From NCBI RefSeq assembly GCF_002968015.1, contig NZ_PUIP01000005.1, positions 62,001-126,000 on the forward strand: a stretch of 64,000 nucleotides of DNA. The letters are read 5' to 3'. Source of the DNA: Massilia phosphatilytica (GTDB taxonomy: Bacteria; Pseudomonadota; Gammaproteobacteria; Burkholderiales; Burkholderiaceae_D). The notes beneath the pieces were generated by a model. The model was not told where the DNA came from and did no database searches. It saw nothing but the letters and a program-made list of their open reading frames with translations. Numbering within the stretch: position 1 is the first letter of the stretch; each line of letters starts with the position of its first letter. Position numbers and translations under genes: made by a program. Positions 8,213 through 16,396 of the stretch are shown piece after piece.

Positions 8213-9415
8213 CTACGCCGCCGCCGTCATGCCGGTACGTTCCCCCAGCGCCCGGTCGCGCCACGCGCGCGGCGTGCAGCCGAGTTCGCGCTTGAACACG
8301 AGGTGCATGTATTGCGTGGACGTGAACCCGCAGCCCAGCGCCACGTCCGCGATACTGCGCTCGCCGCTTTCCAGTCCCGCCTTCGCCGCTTCCAGCTTCG
8401 ACTTGAGGATCATGTCGTGCACGCTGCAGCCCAGCTCCTGGCGGAAGTAGACTTCCAGCGAGGAGCGCGACACGCCCACGTACTCGGCCACCTGGTGCGT
8501 CTTGATGCCCTGGCACGCGTACTGGCGGATGTAGTGGCAGGCGCGCATCACGTGGGGATGCTTGACGGCCTGGTAGCGGCTCGACGCGAGGACATTGATG
8601 CCGGCCGGCGGCACGAGGATGCGTGTGTTCGTCAGGCGCACGCCGTGCAGCATCTGCTCGAGCAGGTGCGCCGCCGTGCGGCCCATCTCGTGGGCGCCCT
8701 GGATCACGGAACTGAGCGGGATCCGGGTCAGCATGCGTACGAGCGGATCGTTGTCGATGCCGATCAGCGCCACCTGCTCCGGCACGGAGATGCCGGCGAT
8801 CGCGCAGGCCTGCAGCAGCTGGCGCGCGCGCGCGTCCGTGACGGCGATGACGCCCACCGGCTTGGGCAGGCTGCGCAGCCAGTCGATCTGGCCCTGGACC
8901 GCAGCATCCCACGACGCCGCATTGGTCTCGCACCCGCGGAAGATCTCCGCTTCCATCCGGTCTTCCGCCATCAGGCTGCGGAACGCCCGCTCGCGTTCCT
9001 GGGCCCAGCGGCTTTCCTGCGCTTCGGGCAGGCTGAACATGGCAAAGCGTTGCAGGCCGACGTCGATCAGGTGGTCGCGGGCCAGCTTGACGAGCTTGAA
9101 GTTATCGGTCGCGACATAAGGCACGCCGGCCGGATACGCGTCCTCGTTTGCATACGAGCCGCCCACGCCCACCACGGGCACCGTGCAACCGGCCAGTGCT
9201 TTGGCGACGGCCGGGTCGTCGAAATCGGCGATAACGCCATCGCCCTGCCAGCGATCCATTCCCGCCAGGCGCAGGCGGAAATCTTCTTCCAGAAATAAAT
9301 CCCAGGCCACGCGCGTACCGCCCAAATGGCCGGCAATTCCGGCAATCACGTCGCGGTCGAACGTTTTGTTTCCATTGAAAAGCAGCGCTATGCGGTAGGC
9401 TTTCGTCGTTTTCAT
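8213..9415 (-). CDS. XylR-type transcriptional regulator (LacI-like sensor plus AraC HTH)
   Basis: A 400-residue soluble regulator built like E. coli XylR: an N-terminal periplasmic-binding-protein fold (residues about 5-280, opening RIALLFNGNKTFDRDVIAGI and with VGVIAVTDARARQLLQAC and ALIGIDNDPLVRML) followed by two AraC-type helix-turn-helix motifs (about 295-390, ending VALGCGFTSTQYMHLVFKRE). Such proteins bind a pentose or similar sugar and activate transcription. It lacks the LacI N-terminal HTH. It lies next to the epimerase gene. It is a candidate, alongside the two membrane AraC proteins, for binding the 22-bp-spaced repeats of this locus. The exact inducer cannot be read from sequence. 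Confidence 0.9.
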   Translation of the reverse strand: MKTTKAYRIALLFNGNKTFDRDVIAGIAGHLGGTRVAWDLFLEEDFRLRLAGMDRWQGDGVIADFDDPAVAKALAGCTVPVVGVGGSYANEDAYPAGVPYVATDNFKLVKLARDHLIDVGLQRFAMFSLPEAQESRWAQERERAFRSLMAEDRMEAEIFRGCETNAASWDAAVQGQIDWLRSLPKPVGVIAVTDARARQLLQACAIAGISVPEQVALIGIDNDPLVRMLTRIPLSSVIQGAHEMGRTAAHLLEQMLHGVRLTNTRILVPPAGINVLASSRYQAVKHPHVMRACHYIRQYACQGIKTHQVAEYVGVSRSSLEVYFRQELGCSVHDMILKSKLEAAKAGLESGERSIADVALGCGFTSTQYMHLVFKRELGCTPRAWRDRALGERTGMTAAA

Positions 9416-9798
9416 AACGCGCCCCCATTCATCGCTTTTGAATCCATTGTCGTCTCCCTGTGAAACTATTTTTGTTTTGTTTCCGGGCTAAACGGGCCCG
9501 GCATGGCATGTTTAGTAAACAAAGATCGCAACAACGAGGAGATCAGGCGGCATCATGCCCGGTAAATCGGGGCAGACAATAAATGATGTTTTCCAGCCGG
9601 CGGGAATGACTGGAACAGGAAGGGCACGGGACATGCGCAGTCATGGGATGGTTCCTCGTAGCGTGACCGGGGCGCCGGTGGCGGCGCCCCTTCAGCACAA
9701 GAATAGGATCCCACCCCGGGGCGCCTATAACGTCAGTACGGGGATTTCTTTCACCGTGCAGAAAGTACGATGAGTTTTGCAGGGAATGGAAGGCCGGA
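9416..9798. other. Gene-free stretch between two regulator genes
   Basis: 383 bp without a convincing gene. It holds the presumed xylR-like promoter (AT-rich TTTTTGTTTTGTTTCCG near 9468 and a TTTAGTAAACAAA partial palindrome near 9510) and a GC-rich hairpin at 9669-9690. No match to the regulon repeats was found here. A 72-codon frame within it looks non-coding. Confidence 0.5.
9669..9690. terminator. GC-rich hairpin downstream of the first membrane AraC gene
   Basis: GGGGCGCC and GGCGCCCC form a perfect 8-bp stem around a 6-nt loop, about 110 bp after the stop of the leftward AraC gene. There is no U-tract, so terminator function is tentative. Confidence 0.4.
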
Positions 9799-11028
9799 TC
9801 AGCCGTTTCCCACCATTTTTGGTGGCGGCTCGGTGTCCGCGGATGCGGCGTCGGGCGCCAGCGTCCGGAACGCCTTCGGCGTGCAGTCGTATTCTTCCTT
9901 GAACAAACGGTTGAAATACGACACGTTGGCGTAGCCGACCGAATAGGCGATCTCGGCCACGGTGGCGGTGCTTTTTTCCGTCAGCAGGCGCGCCGCTTCC
10001 GTCAGCCGCAATTTATTCACATAACCGGTGAATGTCATGCCGAGTTCCGCCTTCAACAGGTCATTCACTTTATTCCGGTTGGCACCGGTGCTGGCCACCA
10101 CGCTTTCCAGGTCCAGTTCCGGATTCGTGTAATTCGTGGCAATGAATTTCAGGATCGACGCCTTTTCCTCGTCCCGATACGGTTGGAGGGTCAGTTCCCG
10201 ATATGCAACCAGCGGCAAATCCTTTTTCAATCTGGAATTCAGGCTCGCGGCCAGTGTCCGCGTATGGGTACGGAAAAACCAGATACCAAACAAAGTCCAG
10301 CTCATTACCAGAATCAGCGCGAGCGCGACGATATAACGGTAATCGTGCCTGTGCAATTTGATATTGCTGATCTCCGCATGCGCATCGGTGTCGAACGGCG
10401 TCTGCGAACTCGACCCGAAAGAAAACTGCGCCACCTTGTCCAGCGCGTAATCCTGGGACGACAGCGGCAGCTTCATCATCCACAGCCACCAGCTGGGCAT
10501 GGTCAGCCGCCGCAAGTCGATGGTCACGGGCACGCCCCGCTCGTTGCAAGAAAAGAAAGTACCGGGCGACCGGTAGGTGATGAGCTCGCCCGGGACCGAG
10601 ACTTTGTCGTCGAACACCGTCATGCCCAGCATCATCGGGTAGGCGGGGGAGCAGCGGGCGACGAACGTGATGGTCTCGTAGTCCCGCAGATTGACCGTGG
10701 CCATGCCGCCCTTCGCGTCCTTGACCACGAACCGCGCACCGGCGAACGGGTACCTGCCATCGCGCGTCAGCCGGTAATCGAAGGCGAGCTCACCGGGCCT
10801 GGCATCGCGCAGCCGGATCGACGATGTGCCGCCCGTCTGGGCATCGGTCACGCCGACAGGTTCCCAGCGGATGCCATCGCGGAGCGCCGGCGACAGCGCG
10901 TAGGTCGGCTGGCTCAGGAACATGAACAGGGCCGCGAGCAGCCCATCCACGATCAGCAGCCCGATCAGGAAGAGCAGCGACTTCTTATAAAACTCAGGCA
11001 TTGTCGTACAGCGAAATAGTGTTCCCAT
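9799..11028 (-). CDS. Membrane-spanning AraC-family regulator with periplasmic sensor (copy 1)
   Basis: A 409-residue one-component regulator. Transmembrane helices lie near residues 18-39 and 232-252 and bracket a beta-rich periplasmic domain whose C-terminal part resembles galactose-binding-like/CIA30 folds (PVTIDLRRLTMPSWW; AEISNIKLHRHDY). Cys126 and Cys161 are shared, with the same spacing, by its paralogue at 25096-26298, suggesting a disulfide. The cytoplasmic C-terminus is an AraC HTH pair (about 290-392). The ATG at 11028 has a GAGGAGG ribosome site; the ATG at 11001 aligns with the paralogue start and is the alternative. The role is inferred: sensing glycans in the periplasm and activating the surrounding locus. 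Confidence 0.88.
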   Translation of the reverse strand: MGTLFRCTTMPEFYKKSLLFLIGLLIVDGLLAALFMFLSQPTYALSPALRDGIRWEPVGVTDAQTGGTSSIRLRDARPGELAFDYRLTRDGRYPFAGARFVVKDAKGGMATVNLRDYETITFVARCSPAYPMMLGMTVFDDKVSVPGELITYRSPGTFFSCNERGVPVTIDLRRLTMPSWWLWMMKLPLSSQDYALDKVAQFSFGSSSQTPFDTDAHAEISNIKLHRHDYRYIVALALILVMSWTLFGIWFFRTHTRTLAASLNSRLKKDLPLVAYRELTLQPYRDEEKASILKFIATNYTNPELDLESVVASTGANRNKVNDLLKAELGMTFTGYVNKLRLTEAARLLTEKSTATVAEIAYSVGYANVSYFNRLFKEEYDCTPKAFRTLAPDAASADTEPPPKMVGNG

Positions 11029-11060
11029 GCCCCCCTCCTCTGCCGGGGGCGCTCGCGTCG

Positions 11061-11066
11061 ATCATA
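11061..11066 (-). promoter_or_regulatory. Putative -10 of the first membrane AraC gene
   Basis: Minus-strand TATGAT preceded by GGGCTGC. The paralogous gene has the same block (GGGCTGTTATGAT, on the plus strand near 26354-26366) at a similar distance upstream. This conservation in otherwise diverged leaders supports a promoter element; no consensus -35 is evident. Confidence 0.5.
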
Positions 11067-11087
11067 GCAGCCCGCTCGATACAATGG

Positions 11088-11116
11088 AAAAAAAAGGGGC
11101 GGCCCAGGGCCGCCCC
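11088..11116 (-). terminator. Strong intrinsic terminator, minus direction
   Basis: GGGGCGGCCC (11096-11105), one base, then GGGCCGCCCC: a near-perfect GC stem. Read on the minus strand it is followed by eight T residues (11095-11088). It ends leftward transcripts starting in the 11117-11340 region, before the AraC gene begins. Confidence 0.85.
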
Positions 11117-11150
11117 ATAAAACCTACCATGCCAGGCGGTAGGAGACTAC
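11088..11150 (-). ncRNA. Candidate ~60-nt small RNA or attenuated leader
   Basis: A predicted minus-strand transcript starts near 11150, seven bases after the -10 CACAAT (11157-11162), and ends in the terminator at 11088-11116, about 63 nt. It contains a 5-prime hairpin (CCTACC, 9-nt loop, GGTAGG; 11123-11143) ahead of the terminator stem. The promoter carries the regulon's activator repeats. It contains a possible short frame beginning MVGFMGRPW that runs through the terminator, so an attenuator in the AraC leader is the main alternative. Confidence 0.5.
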
Positions 11151-11156
11151 CCAGCC

Positions 11157-11220
11157 ATTGTGGAAGCCATGCCGCGCCGCCGCAATTGTGAAAACCGCCA
11201 GCACCCGATACGAAATTGCG
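11157..11220 (-). promoter_or_regulatory. AraC-type activator site and promoter facing left
   Basis: Minus-strand distal repeat AATTTCGTAT and proximal repeat GGTTTTCACAATTG, 22 bp apart (site 11180-11220). The -35 TTGCGG is at 11180-11185 and the -10 CACAAT at 11157-11162, spacer 17 bp. Same design as the other six sites, but directed toward the small-RNA/terminator unit. Confidence 0.7.
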
Positions 11221-11236
11221 CAGCGTCGGCACCTGC

Positions 11237-11300
11237 GACAAATCGTTTCACGGGCAAACGAATTTCGTAATTGCGTCCCCCTGCCGCAACACGTCAGAAT
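11237..11300 (+). promoter_or_regulatory. AraC-type activator site and promoter of the GH42 gene
   Basis: Plus-strand distal repeat AAATCGTTTC and proximal repeat GAATTTCGTAATTG, equivalent bases 22 bp apart. The -35 TTGCGT is at 11271-11276 and the -10 CAGAAT at 11295-11300, spacer 18 bp, giving a start near 11307 and a leader of about 34 nt. Confidence 0.7.
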
Positions 11301-11340
11301 GGCGTACTGTCCAGACCTGTATCCATAAGAAAGGTAACGA

Positions 11341-13470
11341 ATGTTCACTCGGAGACTCCTCCCGCTCGCGCTGGCGTGCGCACTCGCAGGCAGCGCGTGC
11401 GCGCCCGCGGTGGCCGCGGCGGCCGCGCAACCCGATTTCCCGACCGTCCTGTACGGCGCCGCGTACTATCACGAATACATGCCCTATGACCGGCTGGAGA
11501 AGGACGTCCAGATGATCAAGGCGGCGGGCTTCAACGTGGTACGCCTGGGCGAATCGACGTGGAGCCTGTGGGAGCCGGAGGACGGCCGCTTCGAGACGGC
11601 GTGGATGGACCGCGTCGTCGACGCGATGGGCAAGGCCGGCATCAAGGTCATCATGGGCACGCCCACGTATTCGGTCCCCACGTGGATGGCGCACCAGCAT
11701 CCGGAAATCCTGGCGACGAAATTCAACGGCGCGAAGAACACGTACGGCATGCGCCAGAACATGAACACGGACGCCCCGGCCTACCGCTTCTACGCGGAGC
11801 GCCTGATACGCCGCATCGCCGCGCACTACAAGGACAACCCGAACGTGATCGGCTGGCAGGTCGACAACGAGACGGCCAGCTACGGCGCCGCCAACGACGA
11901 CGTCTTCATCCGCTTCCAGCACTACCTGGAAAAGAAATTCGGCACGCCGGAAAACCTCAGCAAGGCCTGGTTCCTGAACTACTGGGGCCAGGACCTGCAT
12001 TCGTGGACCGACCTGCCCCGGCCGGACGGCGCCCAGAGCACGGGCTACAAGCTGGAATGGTCGCGCTGGAGCCAGATGCGCGTGACGGACTTCCTGCACT
12101 GGCAGGCGCAGCTCGTGCGCGAATGCGCGGGCCCGCGCCAGTTCGTCACGCACGATTTCGCCGGCTCCCTGCACGGCGACGTGAACGAGGAAGCCGTCGC
12201 GAAGAAGCTCGACGTCGCCGGCGTGAACATCTACCACTGGGGCACGCAGGACCAGTACAACGGCGCCGCGCAAAAGCTGGACGGCGACTTCACGCGCTCG
12301 CTCAAGGGCGGCAACTTCCTCGTCACGGAAACGAACGCGCAGACGACCGACTGGAGCTCCTCGTTCCAGTATCCGCCGTACGACGGCCAGTTCCGCCAGG
12401 ACGTCTACACGCATTTGTCCAACGGCGCCAACATGGTCGAGTACTGGCACTGGGCGTCGATCCACGCGAACCAGGAGACGTACTGGAAAGGCGTGCTGTC
12501 GCACGACCTGGAGCCGAACCGCGCCTACGCGGAAATGAGCCGCACCGGCAAGGAACTGCAGAAGATCGGCCAGCATCTCGTCGGCCTGCGCATCCACAAC
12601 GACGTGGCGATCCTGTGGAGCCGCGACTCCATGAACGCCATCAACGACATGCCGTTCGCGAAGCAGTCCCAGTGGGGCTCCGCCGGCAGCAACGCGGACT
12701 ACGGCTCGGAGGTGCGCCAGATCCACCGCGCGCTGTACGACCTGAACGTCGGCACCGACTTCGTGTTCCCCGACACGTCCGACCTGTCCGCGTACAAGGT
12801 CCTGGTCGTGCCGTCGCTGTACATCGCGGACGACGCCCTGCTGCAGCGGATCGCCGAGTTCGTGCGCAAGGGCGGCCACGTCGTGATGGGCTTCAAGAGC
12901 GGCTTCGCGAACGAGAACGCGGCCGTGCGCTGGACCATGGCCCCGGGCCCGCTGCGCCAGGTGCTCGGCTTCCACTACCAGGAATTCTCGAACCTCGCGC
13001 AACCGCTCGCGCTGAAGGGCGACCCGTTCCAGGCCGGCGACGACAACAAGGTGCGCCACTGGGCCGAGTTCCTGCAACTGGACACGGCGAAGGCCCTCGC
13101 CTGGTACGATCACCCGTTCTTCGGCCGCTGGCCGGCCATCACGGCGAACCAGTTCGGCGCGGGCAAGGCGGTCTACGAAGGCACGTATTTGTCGGACAAG
13201 CTGCAGAAGGCCGTGCTGCAGTCCGTGCTGCAGGAGAAGGGCCTGATCGGACCGGACCAGCAACTGCCGTCGCACATCCAGGCGCGCACGGGCGTCAACC
13301 GCTTCGGCAAGACGGTCCGCTACTACTTCAACTACTCGGGCACGCCCGCGGCGTTCGCGTACCGCCACAAGGCGGGCACGGACCTGCTGACGTCCCGCGC
13401 CGTCAAGGGCGACGAGACCGTCACGCTGGCGCCGTGGGATCTCGTCATCGTCGAGGAAGAGTCGCGTTAA
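11341..13470 (+). CDS. Exported GH42 beta-galactosidase
   Basis: A 709-residue glycoside hydrolase of family 42 with a Sec signal peptide (residues 1 to about 29). The TIM barrel opens with VLYGAAYYHEYMPYDRLEKD; the acid/base Glu177 is in GWQVDNE and the nucleophile Glu330 in FLVTETNAQ. A trimerisation-type domain follows (about 400-600) and a small beta domain closes the protein. It removes terminal beta-galactose, presumably from oligosaccharides in the periplasm, since most GH42 enzymes are cytoplasmic and this one is clearly exported. It is transcribed alone from its own regulon promoter. Possible substrates are galactosylated xyloglucan or galactan fragments; this is inference from neighbours. 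Confidence 0.92.
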   Translation: MFTRRLLPLALACALAGSACAPAVAAAAAQPDFPTVLYGAAYYHEYMPYDRLEKDVQMIKAAGFNVVRLGESTWSLWEPEDGRFETAWMDRVVDAMGKAGIKVIMGTPTYSVPTWMAHQHPEILATKFNGAKNTYGMRQNMNTDAPAYRFYAERLIRRIAAHYKDNPNVIGWQVDNETASYGAANDDVFIRFQHYLEKKFGTPENLSKAWFLNYWGQDLHSWTDLPRPDGAQSTGYKLEWSRWSQMRVTDFLHWQAQLVRECAGPRQFVTHDFAGSLHGDVNEEAVAKKLDVAGVNIYHWGTQDQYNGAAQKLDGDFTRSLKGGNFLVTETNAQTTDWSSSFQYPPYDGQFRQDVYTHLSNGANMVEYWHWASIHANQETYWKGVLSHDLEPNRAYAEMSRTGKELQKIGQHLVGLRIHNDVAILWSRDSMNAINDMPFAKQSQWGSAGSNADYGSEVRQIHRALYDLNVGTDFVFPDTSDLSAYKVLVVPSLYIADDALLQRIAEFVRKGGHVVMGFKSGFANENAAVRWTMAPGPLRQVLGFHYQEFSNLAQPLALKGDPFQAGDDNKVRHWAEFLQLDTAKALAWYDHPFFGRWPAITANQFGAGKAVYEGTYLSDKLQKAVLQSVLQEKGLIGPDQQLPSHIQARTGVNRFGKTVRYYFNYSGTPAAFAYRHKAGTDLLTSRAVKGDETVTLAPWDLVIVEEESR

Positions 13471-13549
13471 GAAAAGCGCATTATCTTGCACAAAAGCAAT
13501 TCTCCATGTGCAAGAATAGGCGGATGTTCGACAACCCGACAGGTCAGCG

Positions 13550-15301
13550 ATGACATCCGCCACGTTTCGCGTCACGACACGGGGGGTGCGGCCCGGTTAT
13601 TCCGCAGAGCTGGCCGCCGACCAGGTGGCCGCGCTGTTCAAGTGCAGCAAGGAACAGATCGCGCCCCTGCTGGGCAGCAAGCCGGTCGTCGTCAAGCGGG
13701 GATTGACGCAGGAGGCGGCCGGCAAATACGCGCGGGCCCTGGAAAGCTGCGGCTGCCTGTGCGCGATCGAGGCGGAGTCCGCCCCGGCCGCAGGCGAGGC
13801 CGCGCCACCGCAGGCGGCACCGCTGAGCCACCGGCAGCTGTCGGCAGTCATCCCGGTCCTGCGGCGCGCGGCGCCACGCAGTCCGGATGCCGATCCGGTC
13901 GTGGTGCGGCCTTTCGTCGGCGACCTGGAAATCGTCTTCCGCACGGAGGCGGATGGCGACTTCGTACGGCAGGCCGCGCTCGGGGCGTCGATGATGAGCG
14001 TGGACCGGCTGTACGAGCTCGCGATCCACAACCTGTACACGCTGACGCATCCGCGTCTGACCTTCAAGCAGTTCGTACTCGAGGACAGCGAGGGCGGCAC
14101 TGCCGGCTCCCGTTTTTTCTCTTACGTGGAAACGGGCGATGGCCTCGAGGCGCCCTGCCTGCTGTTGCAGCCTGTCTGGGAAGCCGTCGCTGCAGAGTTC
14201 AAGGGCGCGTTGCGGATCGCCGTGCCCACCGCAGGGACATGCCTGTTCTGCAGCGCGGACGACTTTATCGCGGTGTCGATGATGTGCGACATCGCGGGCG
14301 AGACCTGGTTCGAGGCGGGGGACGGGGCCCTCTCCGCGCTGACGTATTCGATGGACGGCGCGGGCCGGGTGGCGATGGTGCCGGACGGCCAACTGCTGCG
14401 CAAGGCGCTCCCGCCGCCCGCTCTGGCCCCGACGCCCGACGCCCAGCTGCTGCGCCCGGCGGAGCAAGCCGTCGCCACCGATGCGGCATTGCTGACATTG
14501 TCGGATGAGCGGTTGCGCAAGGTCCAGCCGCAGCTGCTCGACACGGCGCATTGGACCAGGGAAGACGATCGCGCCCGCTGGCTGAGCGACATCCGCCACG
14601 CGCTGGCGCGCGGCGATGCCCGGGCCGCCGTGGTCGTCGACGCAGCCACTGCCGTCGTGGCATCGTACACGGACGAACTGGATTGCGTCGTGCTGCTCAA
14701 GTTCGATCCCGCGCTGGCCCAAGCGCACGGCTGGCGCGACGGTACCCGGCTGCTCTCCGCCAACTCCTACTTCCGTCGCGACGGCGGGATCGCGCCGGAC
14801 CTGCGGCCGGGGCCAGGAGACGAAGGCCGCTGGGGCAACGTCTGGCCCCTCATTGCCGACCTGCTGACGGACGACGATGCCGTCCTCGCCGCGCGCAAGA
14901 AGGCGATCGCCGAGCCGGAATGGGAACGCGTATTGCAGCTGAGCCGGCGCGCGCTGGCAGACCGGGTCATCCCACGCGACGGGCGGCCCGTGACGAGCCA
15001 CCATCCGGCCCACCCGCCCGCGGCGCCACCTGCCCCGGCACCCGCATCCGCATCCGGCGCACCCGCGCGCACCGGCGCGGCACGACGCAAGAGCACACGG
15101 CAGGCCGGCACGTTCAGCGCCTGCGTGAAGCACGCCGGCATCGGCGGCCTGTGCGCCTGGGCCGCCTGGGGTGCGGGCCGTCACGTGGCGGAGATGCCGC
15201 ACGACGGCCTGTTCTACGTGGCGTGCTTCGGCATCGCCGTGTTCGGAGCCATCGGCCTGAGCTGCCTGTGGAGCGCCGCGAACTACCTGCGCGGCGCCTG
15301 A
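13550..15301 (+). CDS. DUF1444-like protein with C-terminal membrane helices
   Basis: A 583-residue protein I cannot assign a function. Residues 1-76 form a small alpha/beta module (AALFKCSKEQIAPLLGSK followed by PVVVKRGLTQEAAGKYARAL), a type seen at the start of various uncharacterised membrane proteins. Residues about 130-290 resemble DUF1444 (RLYELAIHNLYTLTH; LRIAVPTAGTCLFCSADDF). A second, related-looking domain (about 310-470) repeats the DUF1444-like theme, and a Pro/Ala-rich linker leads to two transmembrane helices near 522-545 and 553-578. It has no signal peptide, so the domains are probably cytoplasmic and tethered by the C-terminus. It stands alone between the GH42 gene and a converging esterase. 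Confidence 0.6.
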   Translation: MTSATFRVTTRGVRPGYSAELAADQVAALFKCSKEQIAPLLGSKPVVVKRGLTQEAAGKYARALESCGCLCAIEAESAPAAGEAAPPQAAPLSHRQLSAVIPVLRRAAPRSPDADPVVVRPFVGDLEIVFRTEADGDFVRQAALGASMMSVDRLYELAIHNLYTLTHPRLTFKQFVLEDSEGGTAGSRFFSYVETGDGLEAPCLLLQPVWEAVAAEFKGALRIAVPTAGTCLFCSADDFIAVSMMCDIAGETWFEAGDGALSALTYSMDGAGRVAMVPDGQLLRKALPPPALAPTPDAQLLRPAEQAVATDAALLTLSDERLRKVQPQLLDTAHWTREDDRARWLSDIRHALARGDARAAVVVDAATAVVASYTDELDCVVLLKFDPALAQAHGWRDGTRLLSANSYFRRDGGIAPDLRPGPGDEGRWGNVWPLIADLLTDDDAVLAARKKAIAEPEWERVLQLSRRALADRVIPRDGRPVTSHHPAHPPAAPPAPAPASASGAPARTGAARRKSTRQAGTFSACVKHAGIGGLCAWAAWGAGRHVAEMPHDGLFYVACFGIAVFGAIGLSCLWSAANYLRGA

Positions 15302-15305
15302 ATCC

Positions 15306-16226
15306 TCAACGGAACAGCAGCTGGGCGTAGTGATACAGGTTTTCTGCCCAGCTGTCCCGGTCATGTCCATACCCGTCCACGTTCCACACGTGGGCGACGC
15401 CCTGCTCGCGCAGCTGGCGGTGCACGCCCTGCGCGACGTTGATCAGGCCATCGCGGTTGCCGCACGACAGATACACCAATTTCAGCTTGCCCTTTGCCTG
15501 CGCCGCCTCGCCCGCGAGTTTCGCGGGCGCCTCCGTGTTCGGGGCCGGCGAGAAGCCTGCCACCCAGTTGAACGCCTCCGGATGCCCCAGGCCGAAATTC
15601 AGCGCCTGCCCGCCGCCCATCGACAGGCCGCCGACCGCGCGGTTGGCGCTGTCCTTCAGGGTCGGATACGCGGCATCGACGGCGGGAATGAGCGAATCCA
15701 GCAGGTCGCGCTCGAAGCGCGCGAAGCCGGCCGCGTTTTCCGGCGTGAAGACCTTGTTTTCCGGCGGCGAGCGGTCGTCCGCGAGCGCGCGGCCGTTCGG
15801 CATCACGACGATCATCGGCACGATCTTGCCGTCGGCCGTGAGGTTGTCGAGGACGTCCTGGGCGCGCACGTAGCCGCGCCACTCGTCCTGGTTGCCGCCG
15901 ATGCCGTGCAACAGGTACAGCACCGGGTAGTGGTGATTCTTGTTGTAGCCGGGCGGCAGCCAGACGTTGGCCGTGCGGCGCGTGCCGGTGACGCTGGACG
16001 CGTACGTGAACGGCTCCACCTTCCCTTGCGCGCGGCCCGGCTGCGCATCCGCGAATCCGGCCGGCGGCGGCGCGAAGGCGCGCACGTCGTCGGCGGCGAG
16101 GACGACGGGACGGGCGAAGTTGGCGCGGGCCTTTTCGGCGTTGACGTCGGCTTCCTGAGCGTGCGCGGCCGTGCCCAGGGTGCACAGCACTGCGGCCGCC
16201 AGGGTCGAAGCGAATCGGATGTTCAT
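15306..16226 (-). CDS. Exported CE1-like esterase (esterase D/feruloyl esterase fold)
   Basis: A 306-residue alpha/beta hydrolase with a Sec signal peptide (cleavage after AAHA, residue about 23). The ATG at 16226 has an AGGA site and starts the signal; upstream codons are non-coding. Hallmarks: VLYLLHGIGGNQDEW, the nucleophile Ser202 in GGLSMGGGQ, and the C-terminal His in GYGHDRDSW. It belongs to the esterase D/CE1 group, which includes feruloyl and acetyl xylan esterases. It is the last gene of the GH29-GH97-esterase unit after a gene scar at 16246-16396. The acyl group removed cannot be decided here. Confidence 0.87.
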   Translation of the reverse strand: MNIRFASTLAAAVLCTLGTAAHAQEADVNAEKARANFARPVVLAADDVRAFAPPPAGFADAQPGRAQGKVEPFTYASSVTGTRRTANVWLPPGYNKNHHYPVLYLLHGIGGNQDEWRGYVRAQDVLDNLTADGKIVPMIVVMPNGRALADDRSPPENKVFTPENAAGFARFERDLLDSLIPAVDAAYPTLKDSANRAVGGLSMGGGQALNFGLGHPEAFNWVAGFSPAPNTEAPAKLAGEAAQAKGKLKLVYLSCGNRDGLINVAQGVHRQLREQGVAHVWNVDGYGHDRDSWAENLYHYAQLLFR

Positions 16227-16245
16227 GTCTCGGTTCCTGAATGGA

Positions 16246-16396
16246 TTATCGTTTTTTGGTGATGGCGCGGCCATCGTACACGAGATCGGTCGCCTTGCCC
16301 TCCTGCCCGACGATGACGACCTTGAACCGGCGCCGCGTCCTGGCACAGCAACAGCACGGCCGTCGCCAGCGCAGCCCGCGGCGGCCGCCGCATCAT
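16246..16396 (-). pseudogene. Deletion scar of an exported protein gene
   Basis: An ATG at 16396 overlaps the GH97 stop (ATGA) and starts a signal-peptide-like sequence, MMRRPPRAALATAVLLLC. About 20 codons later the frame loses sense, while another frame (offset by one) reads FKVVIVGQEGKATDLVYDGR followed by AITKKR and a TAA at 16248-16246. That tail has GC-rich third positions and the look of a genuine C-terminus. The arrangement suggests that a gene between GH97 and the esterase was almost wholly deleted, leaving its two ends. The family of the lost protein is not recognisable. Confidence 0.6.

Noticed and set aside
9555..9773. A 72-codon frame in the gap between two regulators
   Set aside because: No ribosome site, no recognisable motif, composition unlike neighbouring genes, and a terminator-like hairpin lies inside it.
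11124..11348. A 74-codon minus-strand frame upstream of the first membrane AraC gene
   Set aside because: It runs across the two regulon promoters and stops before the terminator; the sequence has no protein-like character. The promoter and RNA reading explains the region better.
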